Notes under the pieces: model-generated | What the model was told of the DNA's origin: nothing | Database searches by the model: none | What the model saw: the letters and a program-made list of their open reading frames with translations, nothing else | Position numbers and translations under genes: made by a program | In this document: one piece after another, positions 1 through 11,300 of the stretch | How positions within the stretch are numbered: position 1 is the first letter of the stretch | Layout of the letters: the number at the start of each line of letters is the position of its first letter | Assembly (NCBI GenBank): GCA_951394405.1 | Contig: OX596337.1 | Span: 1,984,001-2,048,000, forward strand | Reading direction: 5' to 3' | DNA length: 64,000 nucleotides | Source: Coprinellus micaceus | Taxonomy: Eukaryota; Basidiomycota; Agaricomycetes; Agaricales; Psathyrellaceae

Positions 1-2043
1 CTGGAAGGAGGAAATGATAGTTTGGATACGATTTCGAGTGGGAGTTCGAGGGGGTACGGGGCGAGGAAGAGTAAGAGTAAGGGAGGGAGGAAATGGGGCG
101 GGTCGTTGACGCCTCCGAAGACGGCACCGCTAGGGAGGGATGTGAGAGAGAGGCTGAAGAGTGCGCCCGCTCCTCCAGACCGGAGTATTGCGTTTAGGAG
201 GACGTATTCGAGCAATTCGATTAAAGTGCGGCAGGTGAGTATATGCTTCCTTGCGTGTCAGAAGAGGAGCGGCGAGGGGATGCGAAGGGGGAGGTGTGGG
301 GAGGGAGAGTTGAATATGCAATGCTGACTGACCGTGTTTTTGGAATATTCGAATAGGTGGAAGTGGGCCCGTCAAGTTTCCTCAAGATCAAGATGCTAGG
401 CAAAGGAGATGTGGGGAGAGTATACCTGGTGCGGGAAAAGAAGTCGAGTAAACTCTATGCTATGAAAGGTACTGCCTCCCTCCCATTGTCTGGACTCACA
501 CAAGGCTGACTGAGGTTCCCTTTACCAAACCCTCTTTAACCTCTGATCCGCACATTACCCCTACCTCACCCACCTCATACGCCCGCCCCTTCCGACCCAT
601 AGTCCTGTCAAAACGCGAAATGATTGAACGCAAAAAGATCAAACGAGCGCTAACCGAGCAAGAAATCCTTGCGACCGCCAACCACCCTTTCATCGTCACG
701 CTTTACCACTCGTTTCAGTCGGAAGGGTACCTCTATTTCTGCATGGAATACTGCATGGGTGGAGAGTTCTTCCGTGCCCTGCAAACGAGACCAGGGAAGT
801 GTCTACCAGAGGACGGGAGCAGGTTTTATGCCGCGGAGGTGGTGGCGGCGCTGGAGTATCTGCACCTGATGGGGTTTATTTATCGGGATTTGAAGCCTGA
901 AAGTAAGCTTTTGTTTTCATTACGAGACAGGGGAATGCTGAAGGAAGACATGGTAGATATTCTCCTGCACCAGAGTGGACATATCATGTTGTCCGACTTT
1001 GACCTTGCCAAGCAGAGTTCGGCGCCTGCAGCTCTGCCGTCGATGGTGCACTCTGAGCAGAACGGGGTGCGTGTTTACGCTCCTTCTACGGGGATCATTC
1101 GATGCTGATCATTAGTGTCCAGGTCCCTCTGGTGGATACGATGTCGTGTACAGCGAATTTCCGGACTAATTCGTTCGTTGGAACCGAGGGTGAGGCTAAT
1201 ACCTGTTGCATACACTCATACCTGGCATTTACAAAAGCACGGGCGTATAGAATACATTGCACCAGAGGTGATCGCGGCGCAGGGACACACGGCTGCTGTG
1301 GATTGGTGGACGCTGGGGATACTAATTTATGAAATGATTGTACGTGTCGCGAGTTTATCATCAGGCGCTGTTGCTGGGGGTATCGAGGGTAGCTCACCGA
1401 CTGACGTTTCTATTTGGTGCTTGCAGTTTGCGACGACGCCGTTTAAAGGGCAGGAACGTAATGAGACGTTTGGTAATATCCGCTACAAGCCTGTCACGTT
1501 CCGCGACAGCCCGAAAATCTCATCGTGAGTGGCAGGATTTTTATGGGCTGTGGATTGATGCGCGGAGGAGGAGCGCAGGCGGGGACAGGGGCCATTTGGC
1601 TGATATGGAATATCGATTGCTGATTTTGGGTGCTGTTCCCATTTGTAGGGCAGGCAAGGAGTGCATGGTGCGGCTGCTGGACAAGAACGAAAAGACGCGG
1701 CTGGGGAGCCGGAGCGGGGCGAGCGAGGTGAAGCAGCACAAGTGGTTCTCGAAAATCAACTGGGGGCTGCTGAGGAATACGCGACCACCGGTGGGCACAT
1801 TCGGAGGCTGCCTCGTGCGTGCGTGCGTGACTGACCACTCGACAGATTGTGCCTACGCCGTCGAATGGGCAGGACGCGGCGCACTTCCGGAACATGAAGG
1901 AGTCGCGGTCGCTGCACCTGGACCTGGAGGGGGAGGGGGGCGAGGCGCTTGCTGCGGGACTGCTTGCGGACGACGGGCAGCGGGCAGAGGACCTGTTTGG
2001 GGCGTTTTCGAGTGTGACGCTGCACTACGACGGGGACGCATAG
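1..2043 (+). CDS. FPK1: AGC-family protein kinase, flippase-kinase (Fpk1/NRC-2) type, 5' end missing
   Basis: The 3' part of a Ser/Thr kinase; the N-terminus lies before the window. Nine exons can be spliced (1-234, 357-468, 603-902, 957-1066, 1123-1189, 1251-1339, 1427-1524, 1649-1790, 1846-2043), giving 449 visible residues. The visible start is a basic, Ser-rich regulatory stretch. The kinase domain then shows the Gly-rich loop GKGDVGRVY, the ATP-binding Lys in YAMKVLSK, catalytic YRDLKPEN, the metal-binding motif as DFD instead of DFG, the activation segment SFVGTEEYIAPE and [18 protein letters not shown] and the NETF motif are hallmarks of the Fpk1/Fpk2, NRC-2 and plant phototropin branch. 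Known members phosphorylate P4-ATPase lipid flippases at the plasma membrane and affect polarity. The assignment to the branch is strong; the function in this fungus is inferred. Confidence 0.9.
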
Positions 2044-2292
2044 ATCTCGGCGATGGGGGGGTAGAGGGGCGGGACCGTGGACGGTGCGGATCCTGTTGGG
2101 ACGGTCTCTGGGACGGCGATGGATCTGGCTGGAAAAGGAAGGGGCCTCGGGGCCTCGGGTACATTACTGGCGGTCTCTGGGGGACACGCTCGGGATCTCG
2201 ATCTGCGATGTAGACTAGCGCGTTTTGTATATCAACTTTGCTGCGTTCTTTTACGTCTTCGGCTGCCTCCCTCCACATACAAGTATTCCCCC

Positions 2293-4672
2293 ATGGCTGA
2301 TCTCTACCCTCCCAACTACCAGCGCACCATGGCCTACCCCCTCACAACGCCCTCCTCCGCCAGCGACGACGACACCCCCGACCACCACCCTCCGTCCCCC
2401 GACAAGGCCTCCAGCGAGCCCCCAAAGACAGAGACAAAGCCCCAGGCCACCTTTCTCACAAAACTCTACGCGTGAGTCCGCCTCGAGTCCCCATGTAGTC
2501 GCCCTCACCGTCGCCCAGGCTCCTGGAACGCGAGGAAAATCACCACATGATTCGCTGGGACCCTGCCGGCGAGCACATCATCGTCGAGCGGCCAGAGCAG
2601 CTCGCCCTCCACGTCCTCCCCAGCATCTACCGCCAGTCCCGATTTGCCAGCTTTTCCCGCCAACTCAATGTGTGTCACGCGCCCTATCTCGTCTCTCCTT
2701 GGGGCTAACCAGCGCCAGATCTATGGCTTCATGCGCAAAGTCAACCTGCGCAACGTCGATCCTGCCATCGACGACCCCGACGCTAGTACCTGGTGTAAGT
2801 CCAGTAGTCAAAACTCAACCTCAAAAGCTTATTCCCTTTAAGCCCATCCAACCCTCAACCGGCACTCGCCCCCAGAGGTCGTCGCCAACTTCAAGCGCCG
2901 AGTCCCCCCGCGCCTGCCCAAGCCCCGCAAGCGCGATACACAGGAAGCGCCTACCATTCCTCCTCCCCGCACCTCCATCGGCATGGGTGGTGTGCCCCTT
3001 TCCGGTCCACCGGGCGTCGGTCCCCAGTCCCACAAGCTCGCCGGGGCGCCTATCGGACGTGCGCGCGGCTTCTCCGCCCCCGGATCCTTCAACCCTCTCA
3101 GCCAGGGTGGCGCCTGGAGCACAAACTACCAGCGATCGGCCCTGCCCCCACTCACCGTGCCCAGCGACTCCTCCCACCTCTCCCACCACACCAGCATGTA
3201 TACCAATTCCCCGCATACCCTCCAGCCCATCCCCTCTGCAGACGATACCTCTGGCTCCACATTCCCTTCCATGAGCAACAGCTACAGCAGCCATCGCGAC
3301 ATGATGGGCTCCCAATATTCGTACCCTGAGCAAAACAGCTGGGGCTCCTTCAATGGTAGTTCCGCAGCCTCCTCGCACGCAACGCACAACAGTTCCCTAA
3401 ACTCGCTCCTTAATCCGAGCAGTGGCGGGTACAACTCCTCGTCCCACCACTCGCGGCCTACCATCAACACGTCGTACGGGTCGCCCTTTTCCTCGATGCC
3501 CCTTGCAGGCAACAATGGGGGTGGTGGTGGTGAGCACAGCGGATCGAGCCTCTCACCCGATAGCCGACCCGCAACCGGATACTCCATGTCTTCTGTGAGC
3601 AGCATGCCATACGCGCATGCCGGTACGACGGAGGACCACCACATGGACTCGTACAGCAGCCGCCCCAGCTCCTCGCACCACCGCCCCATCTCGCCATCCC
3701 GCCCCCACTCGTCAAAAAGCAACTACGGCGCCGCTTTGAGCGTGCGCAGGGCGAGGAGGCACTCGCAGGCGATGAGTCCGTACCCGAGCCCGTACGATCA
3801 GTCGCACGCGGAATCGCAGAGGCCGAGCACGAGTCCCCGTCCGGCCATGGATACGGACCATACGACGTCGGGCGGTATCCCGAGGGTGAGGAGTATGATT
3901 CAGCTCCCGAGTGTCCCAGACCCGTATGGGTTTAGCACTACGCAGCCGGATTTTGCGTATAGCGCCAACATGGGGAGCACCACGGGGACCGGGATGGATA
4001 TCGGTGGTAACGATTCGTGGAAGGGCCAAGGAGGCGCAGATGGTGGATGGAAGGGGCAGGGAGGTGCGGATAGTTGGAGTCACAGGAATGGGGGCAGGCC
4101 GAGCACGAGTACGTCGAGCATCAGTGCGGCGAGCCACACAAGCAGTAGCCAGGCAAATACGCCACCGCTGACTGGCGATTATGGCGATACTGATATCAAC
4201 CGATGTGAGTATCATTCCTTCCCTCTCTCTTTCCAGTTCTCTTCCCTCGATCGAGGGTCTTGCGAAACTATTTAATTTTCCCTCACCTGACCTACTCACC
4301 GACTGAGCGAGAGAGCGTTTGCTTTTACCGCGCCGATGGTCGCGAGAGCGGAGGAGGGTGTTCATTTATCAATTTCTCGCCCAATCACCCCCCAGCATTG
4401 ATTTGTTCCCTCGACCTTGCTTCCGTGCTTCTTCTCTCCCAACACTCTCCCTTACTTCCTTATTCTCTCGAGTGGCTTCCCTTACCGACTTCGGGCTTCG
4501 TTTGTGATCACAAGTGATCGCTCTCTCGATTTCACAACGTTCTTCTTTTATCAACTCGGTGCACATGCTGACTTGCCGTTTGTGTCATTCAGTTTCGCCG
4601 GACTTTGGCTTCGTGCAGATGGACGGGCACTTGGGGTCGATGCACTACTCCAAAACTCCGGGGGAGATCTGA
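2293..4672 (+). CDS. HSF-type DNA-binding transcription factor
   Basis: Five exons (2293-2471, 2519-2669, 2719-2794, 2843-4204, 4593-4672) encode about 615 residues. After a short Pro/Ser-rich leader, the HSF DNA-binding domain runs from FLTKLYALLE through SRFASFSRQLNIYGFMRKVN to PEVVANFKRR, roughly residues 52-155. SFSRQLNIYGF is the recognition-helix signature of heat shock factors. The long remainder is low-complexity Ser/Gly/Pro/Asn-rich sequence, as expected for an activation region. I see no clear leucine-zipper trimerisation repeat directly after the domain, so it resembles the Sfl1/Mga1-type HSF relatives more than canonical Hsf1. The last intron is long for this genome (388 bp, pyrimidine-rich); the final short exon ends SMHYSKTPGEI. 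The start is the first in-frame ATG with a sensible leader. Nuclear location is inferred. Confidence 0.9.
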
Positions 4673-5390
4673 AGTGGTCGAGACCCTTCACATTCCCAAC
4701 GTCACCGCCGCCACAAACAAACCACTCCTACGGCGATAACCGTTGACACCTCCGCTCCGAAAATAAGTCGCCATCTCTATCGTCAACCCCGACACCTACC
4801 TCGCATAGATCTCCTCGTATACCTCTGGATCTTTTTTCTTGTCGAGCCTCAGCCGCTCATCGCTATCTTTTTTTTTTTTTGGCCTTTGTTGTTGTCGTCG
4901 CTTTCATTCGTTTGACACACACACGTTGCTTCCTTGCTTGCTTTTCTGGGGCCTTCGCTTGCTGTTGGTCTCTTTGCATCCACCCCTTGGTCCCTTTGTT
5001 GTTTACATCCCCTCACCCCCACCCACCCTACCCCTTGGACACCTCGTTACCCACCCCCTTTCTCTCTTCTCGTTCGTCGAGGCTGTGTGTCTGTCCCCGT
5101 TACCCCTTTCTGCATGGACCTGGTAATCTATTCGCCGTCCGCCCGATCGCTGCTGTTTCTTTCCTCGTCTTTCCTTGCACTCTTTTTATCGCGACCCCAT
5201 CACCCGTTACCCCGTCGAGCTCTGCTAGCCGTTTTCTGATTTCATTCATCTTGCTCTCTAACTCTATCTCTGCGATCATGTCTCCTCCTGTATATCTTGC
5301 CCGATAACGCTGTGCCGTTATTATGTTCCCGTCCTCGCACCCCCTCATGTGTACTATTTACCCACAATCATCGATACAATTGAACGAACG
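4673..5390 (+). other. Pyrimidine-rich 3' flank of the HSF gene
   Basis: About 600 bp downstream of the HSF stop codon is strongly C/T-rich on the sense strand, with a T run near 4869. It contains open frames made mostly of Leu, Ser, Pro and Phe, which is what CT-rich DNA yields by chance. I read it as 3' UTR or downstream flank, not coding. A separate small gene cannot be excluded, but there is no splice-supported or family-supported frame. Confidence 0.5.
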
Positions 5391-8300
5391 ATTTTATGAC
5401 CACTCCTTTCTTGGCTGGCGTCGCCTTCAAAGAGGCTCTCACTGGTACGTTCTGGAATGAAGACGACACCTTTTGTGCACTGTGGCGTATAGCCCTCCAT
5501 GATCGAGGTTCATATCAACGGGGTCCTAGTATCGTTTCTGAGATGAGCGCGGAGTGCTGCCTACTGCGCATGAGGGGAAAGAAAATACCAAAGCAACCAA
5601 GGTAGCCGGGGGGCCCGAGCCTTTACAGCACTCAGTTGGAGTCAGATTTTCATTAAACATGGGCTGCGTAGCCCAAGATAGATGATCTCTTCAAGACAAA
5701 AGGCAGGTCAGAGAGAGGTGGACAATTTGGGAGGTGGCATTCCGAAATGCATCCCGACGGACCGGTATATCAGGTGGATCTCGTCACAAATACCGTACCC
5801 TTCTCGTCATTTCGACCGTCTGACCTCCAACCTTGTCCACTCCCTCCAAATCTCCTTTTTGAACAAACCAACAATGGGCATGGGGTGTAATCTAAAGTAC
5901 GCTATGAGGCGGTACCCACCCCAATTTTCCGTTCGTCCATCTGTTACCTGCGTTGTCTCGAAAGGGAGTCTAGATCTCCGTGTTCGAGGGTTGCGATGCG
6001 CCTGGAGGCTGGAGCAACATGACATGGGGGCCTGGGACCTGGGATGCTGGATGAGGAAGGTAGGGGGCGAGATAACGTTATGGTGGCTGCCTGGATGTAA
6101 GGCCTTTAGCTCCGGGGTTGAGGGTGTCTGCACGTACGTACGTGTTGGATTATTGGACGGTGTCGCTGGACAAGCTAGAAGTCACTGGGCCAAGGGAAAG
6201 CCGTACGCACCGATCTCCGAATCAGCGCGGTCTAATTCAGGGCATGTCGACGGTAAGCGCTGTCCATCTATGCGGGATGACCCACATAATTTCAAACGCC
6301 CTCATATTTTCAAACCCGTTATCTAAAGTACCCCGGGCGCCTTCATAGTCCTCCAGCATCATCGGCGAACGGCGAACGGCGAATGACGACATGTCGACAC
6401 ACTCCCTCTCTGAAAGATCCTTTTTGATCCCGAAAGGTAGCAGTAAACGCAGAGTCCCTCGCATCATGGCCACGGTAAGGCTCGCCGTGCCACCCCGCTA
6501 CAGGAGGGCCACCGTGCGTGCCCGCGTTCAGCCATGTGTTTACAGTGCGTCGCTGTTTACTGGGTGTGTGGGATAATTCCAGTCTTGTGAAATGGTGAAA
6601 GGTAGAGATAGCATCGTGCTCAAGAGTTTTGCCCTAGTACTGCCTTTCCGAGATAACCACTTGGTTATAGCGTGCGAAGAGGACGAGATGAACGTGCTTG
6701 GTAAGTGTGTAAGTCGTACATGGAGACTCCGTAGAGCCCGTTTGTGCGTGGCTTCACAACTGGTTATTGTGTCCGCCCGAAATTGCACTGGGGTGCGTGG
6801 TCGACGGGGTATGATGTTACCTTCATACGAGGAGGATGCGATGCGAGATTAGGTTCAAGTGAGAGCGAGTCAGTGTGAGTGGACGGGCATCCGTGGATCC
6901 CAAAAACCCACTCCAAGTGTCAGTCGCCATGTGTGTGCTTTGCATCGCATCGCACTCCCACAGCGACACAGGACATTGCGCAGTGATCTCGCGGGTGGCT
7001 CGGATAATCCACTCACTCAACCGTGCGCTTGACGGGGTAGGGATTCGACTATTACCCTCGGTCCATGCCAAGACGGTGACACCCTACCCATGAATAAAGA
7101 GGGCGAATGACACACCGTTCTGAGATATTTGGAGTGGTGATACTATCAATTGACAATTATGCGGCGACAGCTGGTCTAATGATTTGACACGTCCCTGACA
7201 CTTCCTATGGTTTGAAAATCCCCCTGCCGCCGCCGAGACGGCATGCAGGTTGCGCGGTGGCGACTGCCATCTTTGAAGTGTCGTCGATATCAGAAAACGA
7301 GAAGATAGTGCGGCCCATCGTCCGTCAACATCGCCGAGATTCCTGCTGCGATTCGATGCCAGTTATGCATAGGCATAATTACTGCACATAGAGTTTATTT
7401 TGACCGACCTTGTTGATTATCGTCTCGGAGCAGGGGGAGTGCTCAGAACGATCTATTCGTTCTGATTTTTCGATCAGCTTCATCACAAAGTTGATAAAGG
7501 GTGGACGATGAACAACCCCGCCTCGGGTGTCCTTATGCGCGAAGACGGTAATAATCAACCCGAAAACTCTACCAACGGCTTACTACGAACTCGAGACAAA
7601 TCAAAGCACCACTGAGACTCAAACACACTGGTAAATCTCACACCGAATTATAGGGTGCGCCTCGAGAACGAGTTTTCCCACCACGCACCCCCATCACCGT
7701 TCTCGCGCCAGAAACCCAGGTAAGCGAGACCGTGGACCCACTGCAAAAAGCCCTCTATCGGCTCGTAATAATCCACACTGCCATCGGAGAAACCTACACC
7801 ACTATACCCAGCGTTGCTTTGTTTCCATGCGCAAGGAGTCACAACACAACGTACACAGTGGCGGGCGCGAGAGAAAATGCAGTAACCCAGGAGGCTGAGA
7901 CAGGTCGACTAAAATGGTAGGACGCTCGCTCGGATTGGTGGGAGCGGCACCAAATGCGGTTATATCCGTCTGTGAACTCAACTGGACAAGAAGTCCAGGG
8001 TCCTTCTCTCCGTCTATCATCGCATTGTGTAGCCGTTTCGATGGTGGCGCCGCGCTTGAGTGTGATCTGCCCGTGAGCGGTCTGCGGGGTTGAATTGTTT
8101 GGCTTGGACATGGTGGCGCCTGAGTCCGTTGTCCAGGCCCTCGATCCGGCACGTTGACGGGGTGCATGTATATGCGCGCGCTAATTTTGTTAGGTTGAAA
8201 CAATAGCAACGGTTGTGGACAATACAACTTTTTGCTCTCCAGGTAGGGAGGAGGAAATGACATGACGGATGCGACGTGACGTGACGGACGTCTACACAAT

Positions 8301-11300
8301 TGGGTCTCTGAACCTCGAGTCGTCGCAGACTCGTCAACCGAGCGGCGGTCGGCACATCTGGACGAACGAACGGACATTGCGAACATGCGTTTGACTTGCC
8401 TGCTTGAGCGCAATTGGGGGGTTACTGACTCCGGCATACGAGGAATGGGTAATGTGTTTCGCACCCAATGCACCCGTTTCTCGTTTATGAGAGCAAGGGT
8501 TGGATGAGGGTATGGTGGACCTGCGCTGGGAGGGTGGTCCACGGCGCCGGTTGTAGGGGTGGGAGTCACTGGACGGTGGACCTTGTGGGCGTCTTGCCGG
8601 AATGGGGAGGCTAACCCAAACTCGGGACATTTTACCCATGACCACGTCCCGCACTCGTGGTCTCTGCACAGCACGCCGTCATGTCAGGCTGAAATGGGAC
8701 AGATACCTCCGTTTGGGAAATTCCTACTTCAATGTGTTTTCGCATCTGGGGCAAGGCGATAATCATGTTGATGGAGGATGTGAACGAGCGCTTCACCGAT
8801 GGGTGTCAGTCGAGTGTGGGTAGGTATCAGTTGAGATTGCTTGCATCATATCATATCAACCTATGCAGATAGACGCTGAGACGCGGGCTTGCGGTCCCCG
8901 TTGCTCGGGTCGCGGGTTGCCGACCATCGCACCCATGTTGCTTTTGTTATCGCAACCTTAACGTACTCCTTACGCCTCATAATCCCCCTATTGCATAACG
9001 GGGTCTACGCTCCCAGGCAAGTAAGGCAAGCAGTTTGTACACGAGTACAACTATTCCACCTTGTTCTATACTGGTGATAGGAGCTTGCGGCATTGCCTTG
9101 TCCTTGCGTAGGTCATTGGAACGACAATAGGATGACAATTTTAGGGTCTTTAATGTTCATCACCTGCGGGAGGATAGCTTAACTGGCTCGTAGGCTACTT
9201 GAGGCGGGAGACAGGTGATGGGGAGGTAGGGCGTCATAAGCGCGGCCACTTTGCACGCCAGTAATGTTCGTGGACATGTCCGAATGCGGCCTTGATCGAG
9301 TTGGCAGCTCGGAGGCAAGAGAACCCTCAGAAGTCTCGGACCGCCGACCTCTATCACTGGTGAGAATACAGTCATTAGAAGCACATCAAAGACGTCGGCT
9401 CGACATCTGCGCCTGGTTGAATACAGCAGGAGAGATTCCGAAGAAAGCCACTTCAAACATTAAGTTCTAGTAAACGTATTGGACTCTCCCCCGTTTGCGA
9501 CATTGGTGTCTCTGCTACAGCACCGGGTGTTCGCACAAGCGTGTAAGGTGTGCCGTGATTCTTTTGAACTACACATACCGTCAATCGGGCATGCGAGCAA
9601 GCATGGTGGTTGTGAGGTGGAGCATTTCCGTGAGTTGCCGTCGTGGTTGTCTTGCAGTCGGTCTCCTCGTTCATGAGCACTTGGGTCACAAGGACAACCG
9701 GAGCAATGCTGGAGGCCAAACCCACGTTGGTGTGTTATCGAAGTGGGGCTTCAGGTATGACGATTCGCCGAAGTTAACTGTGGCACCGGCGATCGTCTAC
9801 CCCGTCACAGTAGAGAAGCACGGATTTATAAAAGATCCTCGCACTCACAACCCAGCGGCCTTCGGCACTGGATTTCCCAAAGGATTGGCAGGGAATTCCG
9901 AAGTTTGCGACCACCAGATGCGGTGGTAGCTGTTGTGACCCTCTGCAACACAGTGCGCCATCCCGTATGAGTATATGTGGGAAGAGCGCCTATTCGCGGG
10001 ACATGGGGAGACTCGGGACTTCGGAAGTATCGGCTGATCGTAGATTTGCGTGTTGTGGACCCCGGATTTGGAAGCGGCTTGCTTTCCGTTTGTTTTTGGT
10101 CAAAATGGGGAGCTACTATCACGTGAATTGATCGGTCATACTAAAGCTGCCGCAAAGGCCTGGGAACGGGGCTGAAAAGGGATGACGTTCAAAGCATCCT
10201 CTCAGTGGCCACATGAGCCCATCCCACCATTCAGACGACGCATTTGGGCCACCTGAGAGGCTGAAAGCCGGCGCATACCGACGATAGGGGGTCGTGCAAG
10301 TTATCGCCTGGCGGGTGATAGGTTGAGACGTGAAGTCATCTACGCGACCCTTCATTTGAGTTTATTTAGCGAGAAATGTCCCCGGAACTCAGCACCGCAA
10401 CGATGCGCGCGAAGCACCGGGGTCCATTAGGCGGATCGGCAACCCCAAATCCAATTCTAGGATGCAGGGTCGTGAAGAAGTCGTGTTCGGGCGCCAAGGT
10501 GAGCCATGCGTCATACTGCTGTAACGCTCTGCGGTGGAGATAGTTTCCTCATCAACGCGCACTTCAATGCAGCACAAATCTAGTGCCCTTCACCGCCGTT
10601 TGCCAGCAGCAAGTATTCTGGCTCAAAGCCCCAGTTGCCTGTGCTCGCACGTTCATACGTGGCGCCGACCCCCTACCTTGGATTGCCAAAGATTTGGCGC
10701 ACTGCCGTCACCCAATCGAACTGGGGTGCGGAGGCATCTGGAGGTGCCGAATGCAACAGGTCGCGACGATGGTCCGTTCAGGGGCCAGGGCCGCTCATCC
10801 GCTTGCCCATGGGCGCTGATCACGAGTTGCGCAAGCTTCAGCAAGTTGCCTCAACCAGAGAACTGGAGCGCTCGTTTCCAAGTGGGTATCACAGCCAACA
10901 GAAAGTCTGATCAGAAAGGGCGAAAGATGCGTGGGGTAGACGGTCAACCATACAGGTACGACCGTAAGCGCTTACTTCAACTCAGACGAAAACTCTGCAT
11001 ATTTCAAGCTTGGTATGTTGAAAGACTAATGGGGCTTTCCTAACTCTGCACGAGGTCTACGACTACCCAAATATGATCCCCTCGCCGGTTTATACTCGGC
11101 TTGGGTAGGCTCAAACGGCCTGTGGTATGCTCCCGTAAGCTTTCGTATCCCCTCCACGCCTAACCTTTCTCTTCAGACGGACCCCCGGGAAATAGATGTT
11201 TCGCCTCCTTCGTGCGGTCACCGCTCTCACCAAGGGGACTAATTGAAAGCTTGTCGACGGACGTCGTCGGTGCCCGGCCATTGGCCAATACCGCCACGGT

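Noticed and set aside
1338..2213. 291-codon plus-strand frame over the kinase 3' exons
   Set aside because: It runs through introns and an exon in a different frame; the spliced kinase frame has strong family matches and explains the sequence.
2225..3274. 349-codon Pro/Ser-rich frame over the HSF gene
   Set aside because: Shadow frame of the HSF exons; the HSF frame has the DNA-binding domain across four splice junctions.
3712..4365. Minus-strand 217-codon Arg/Thr-rich frame
   Set aside because: Antisense shadow of the Ser-rich HSF tail, extending into its last intron.
4839..5307. Hydrophobic Leu/Ser/Phe-rich frames in the CT-rich tract
   Set aside because: Three overlapping frames are open at once, as expected from pyrimidine-rich DNA, and no splice or family support was found.
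7020..7060. tRNA T-arm-like sequence on the minus strand (AGTCGAATCCC)
   Set aside because: The T stem does not pair properly and no acceptor or anticodon arm can be built around it.
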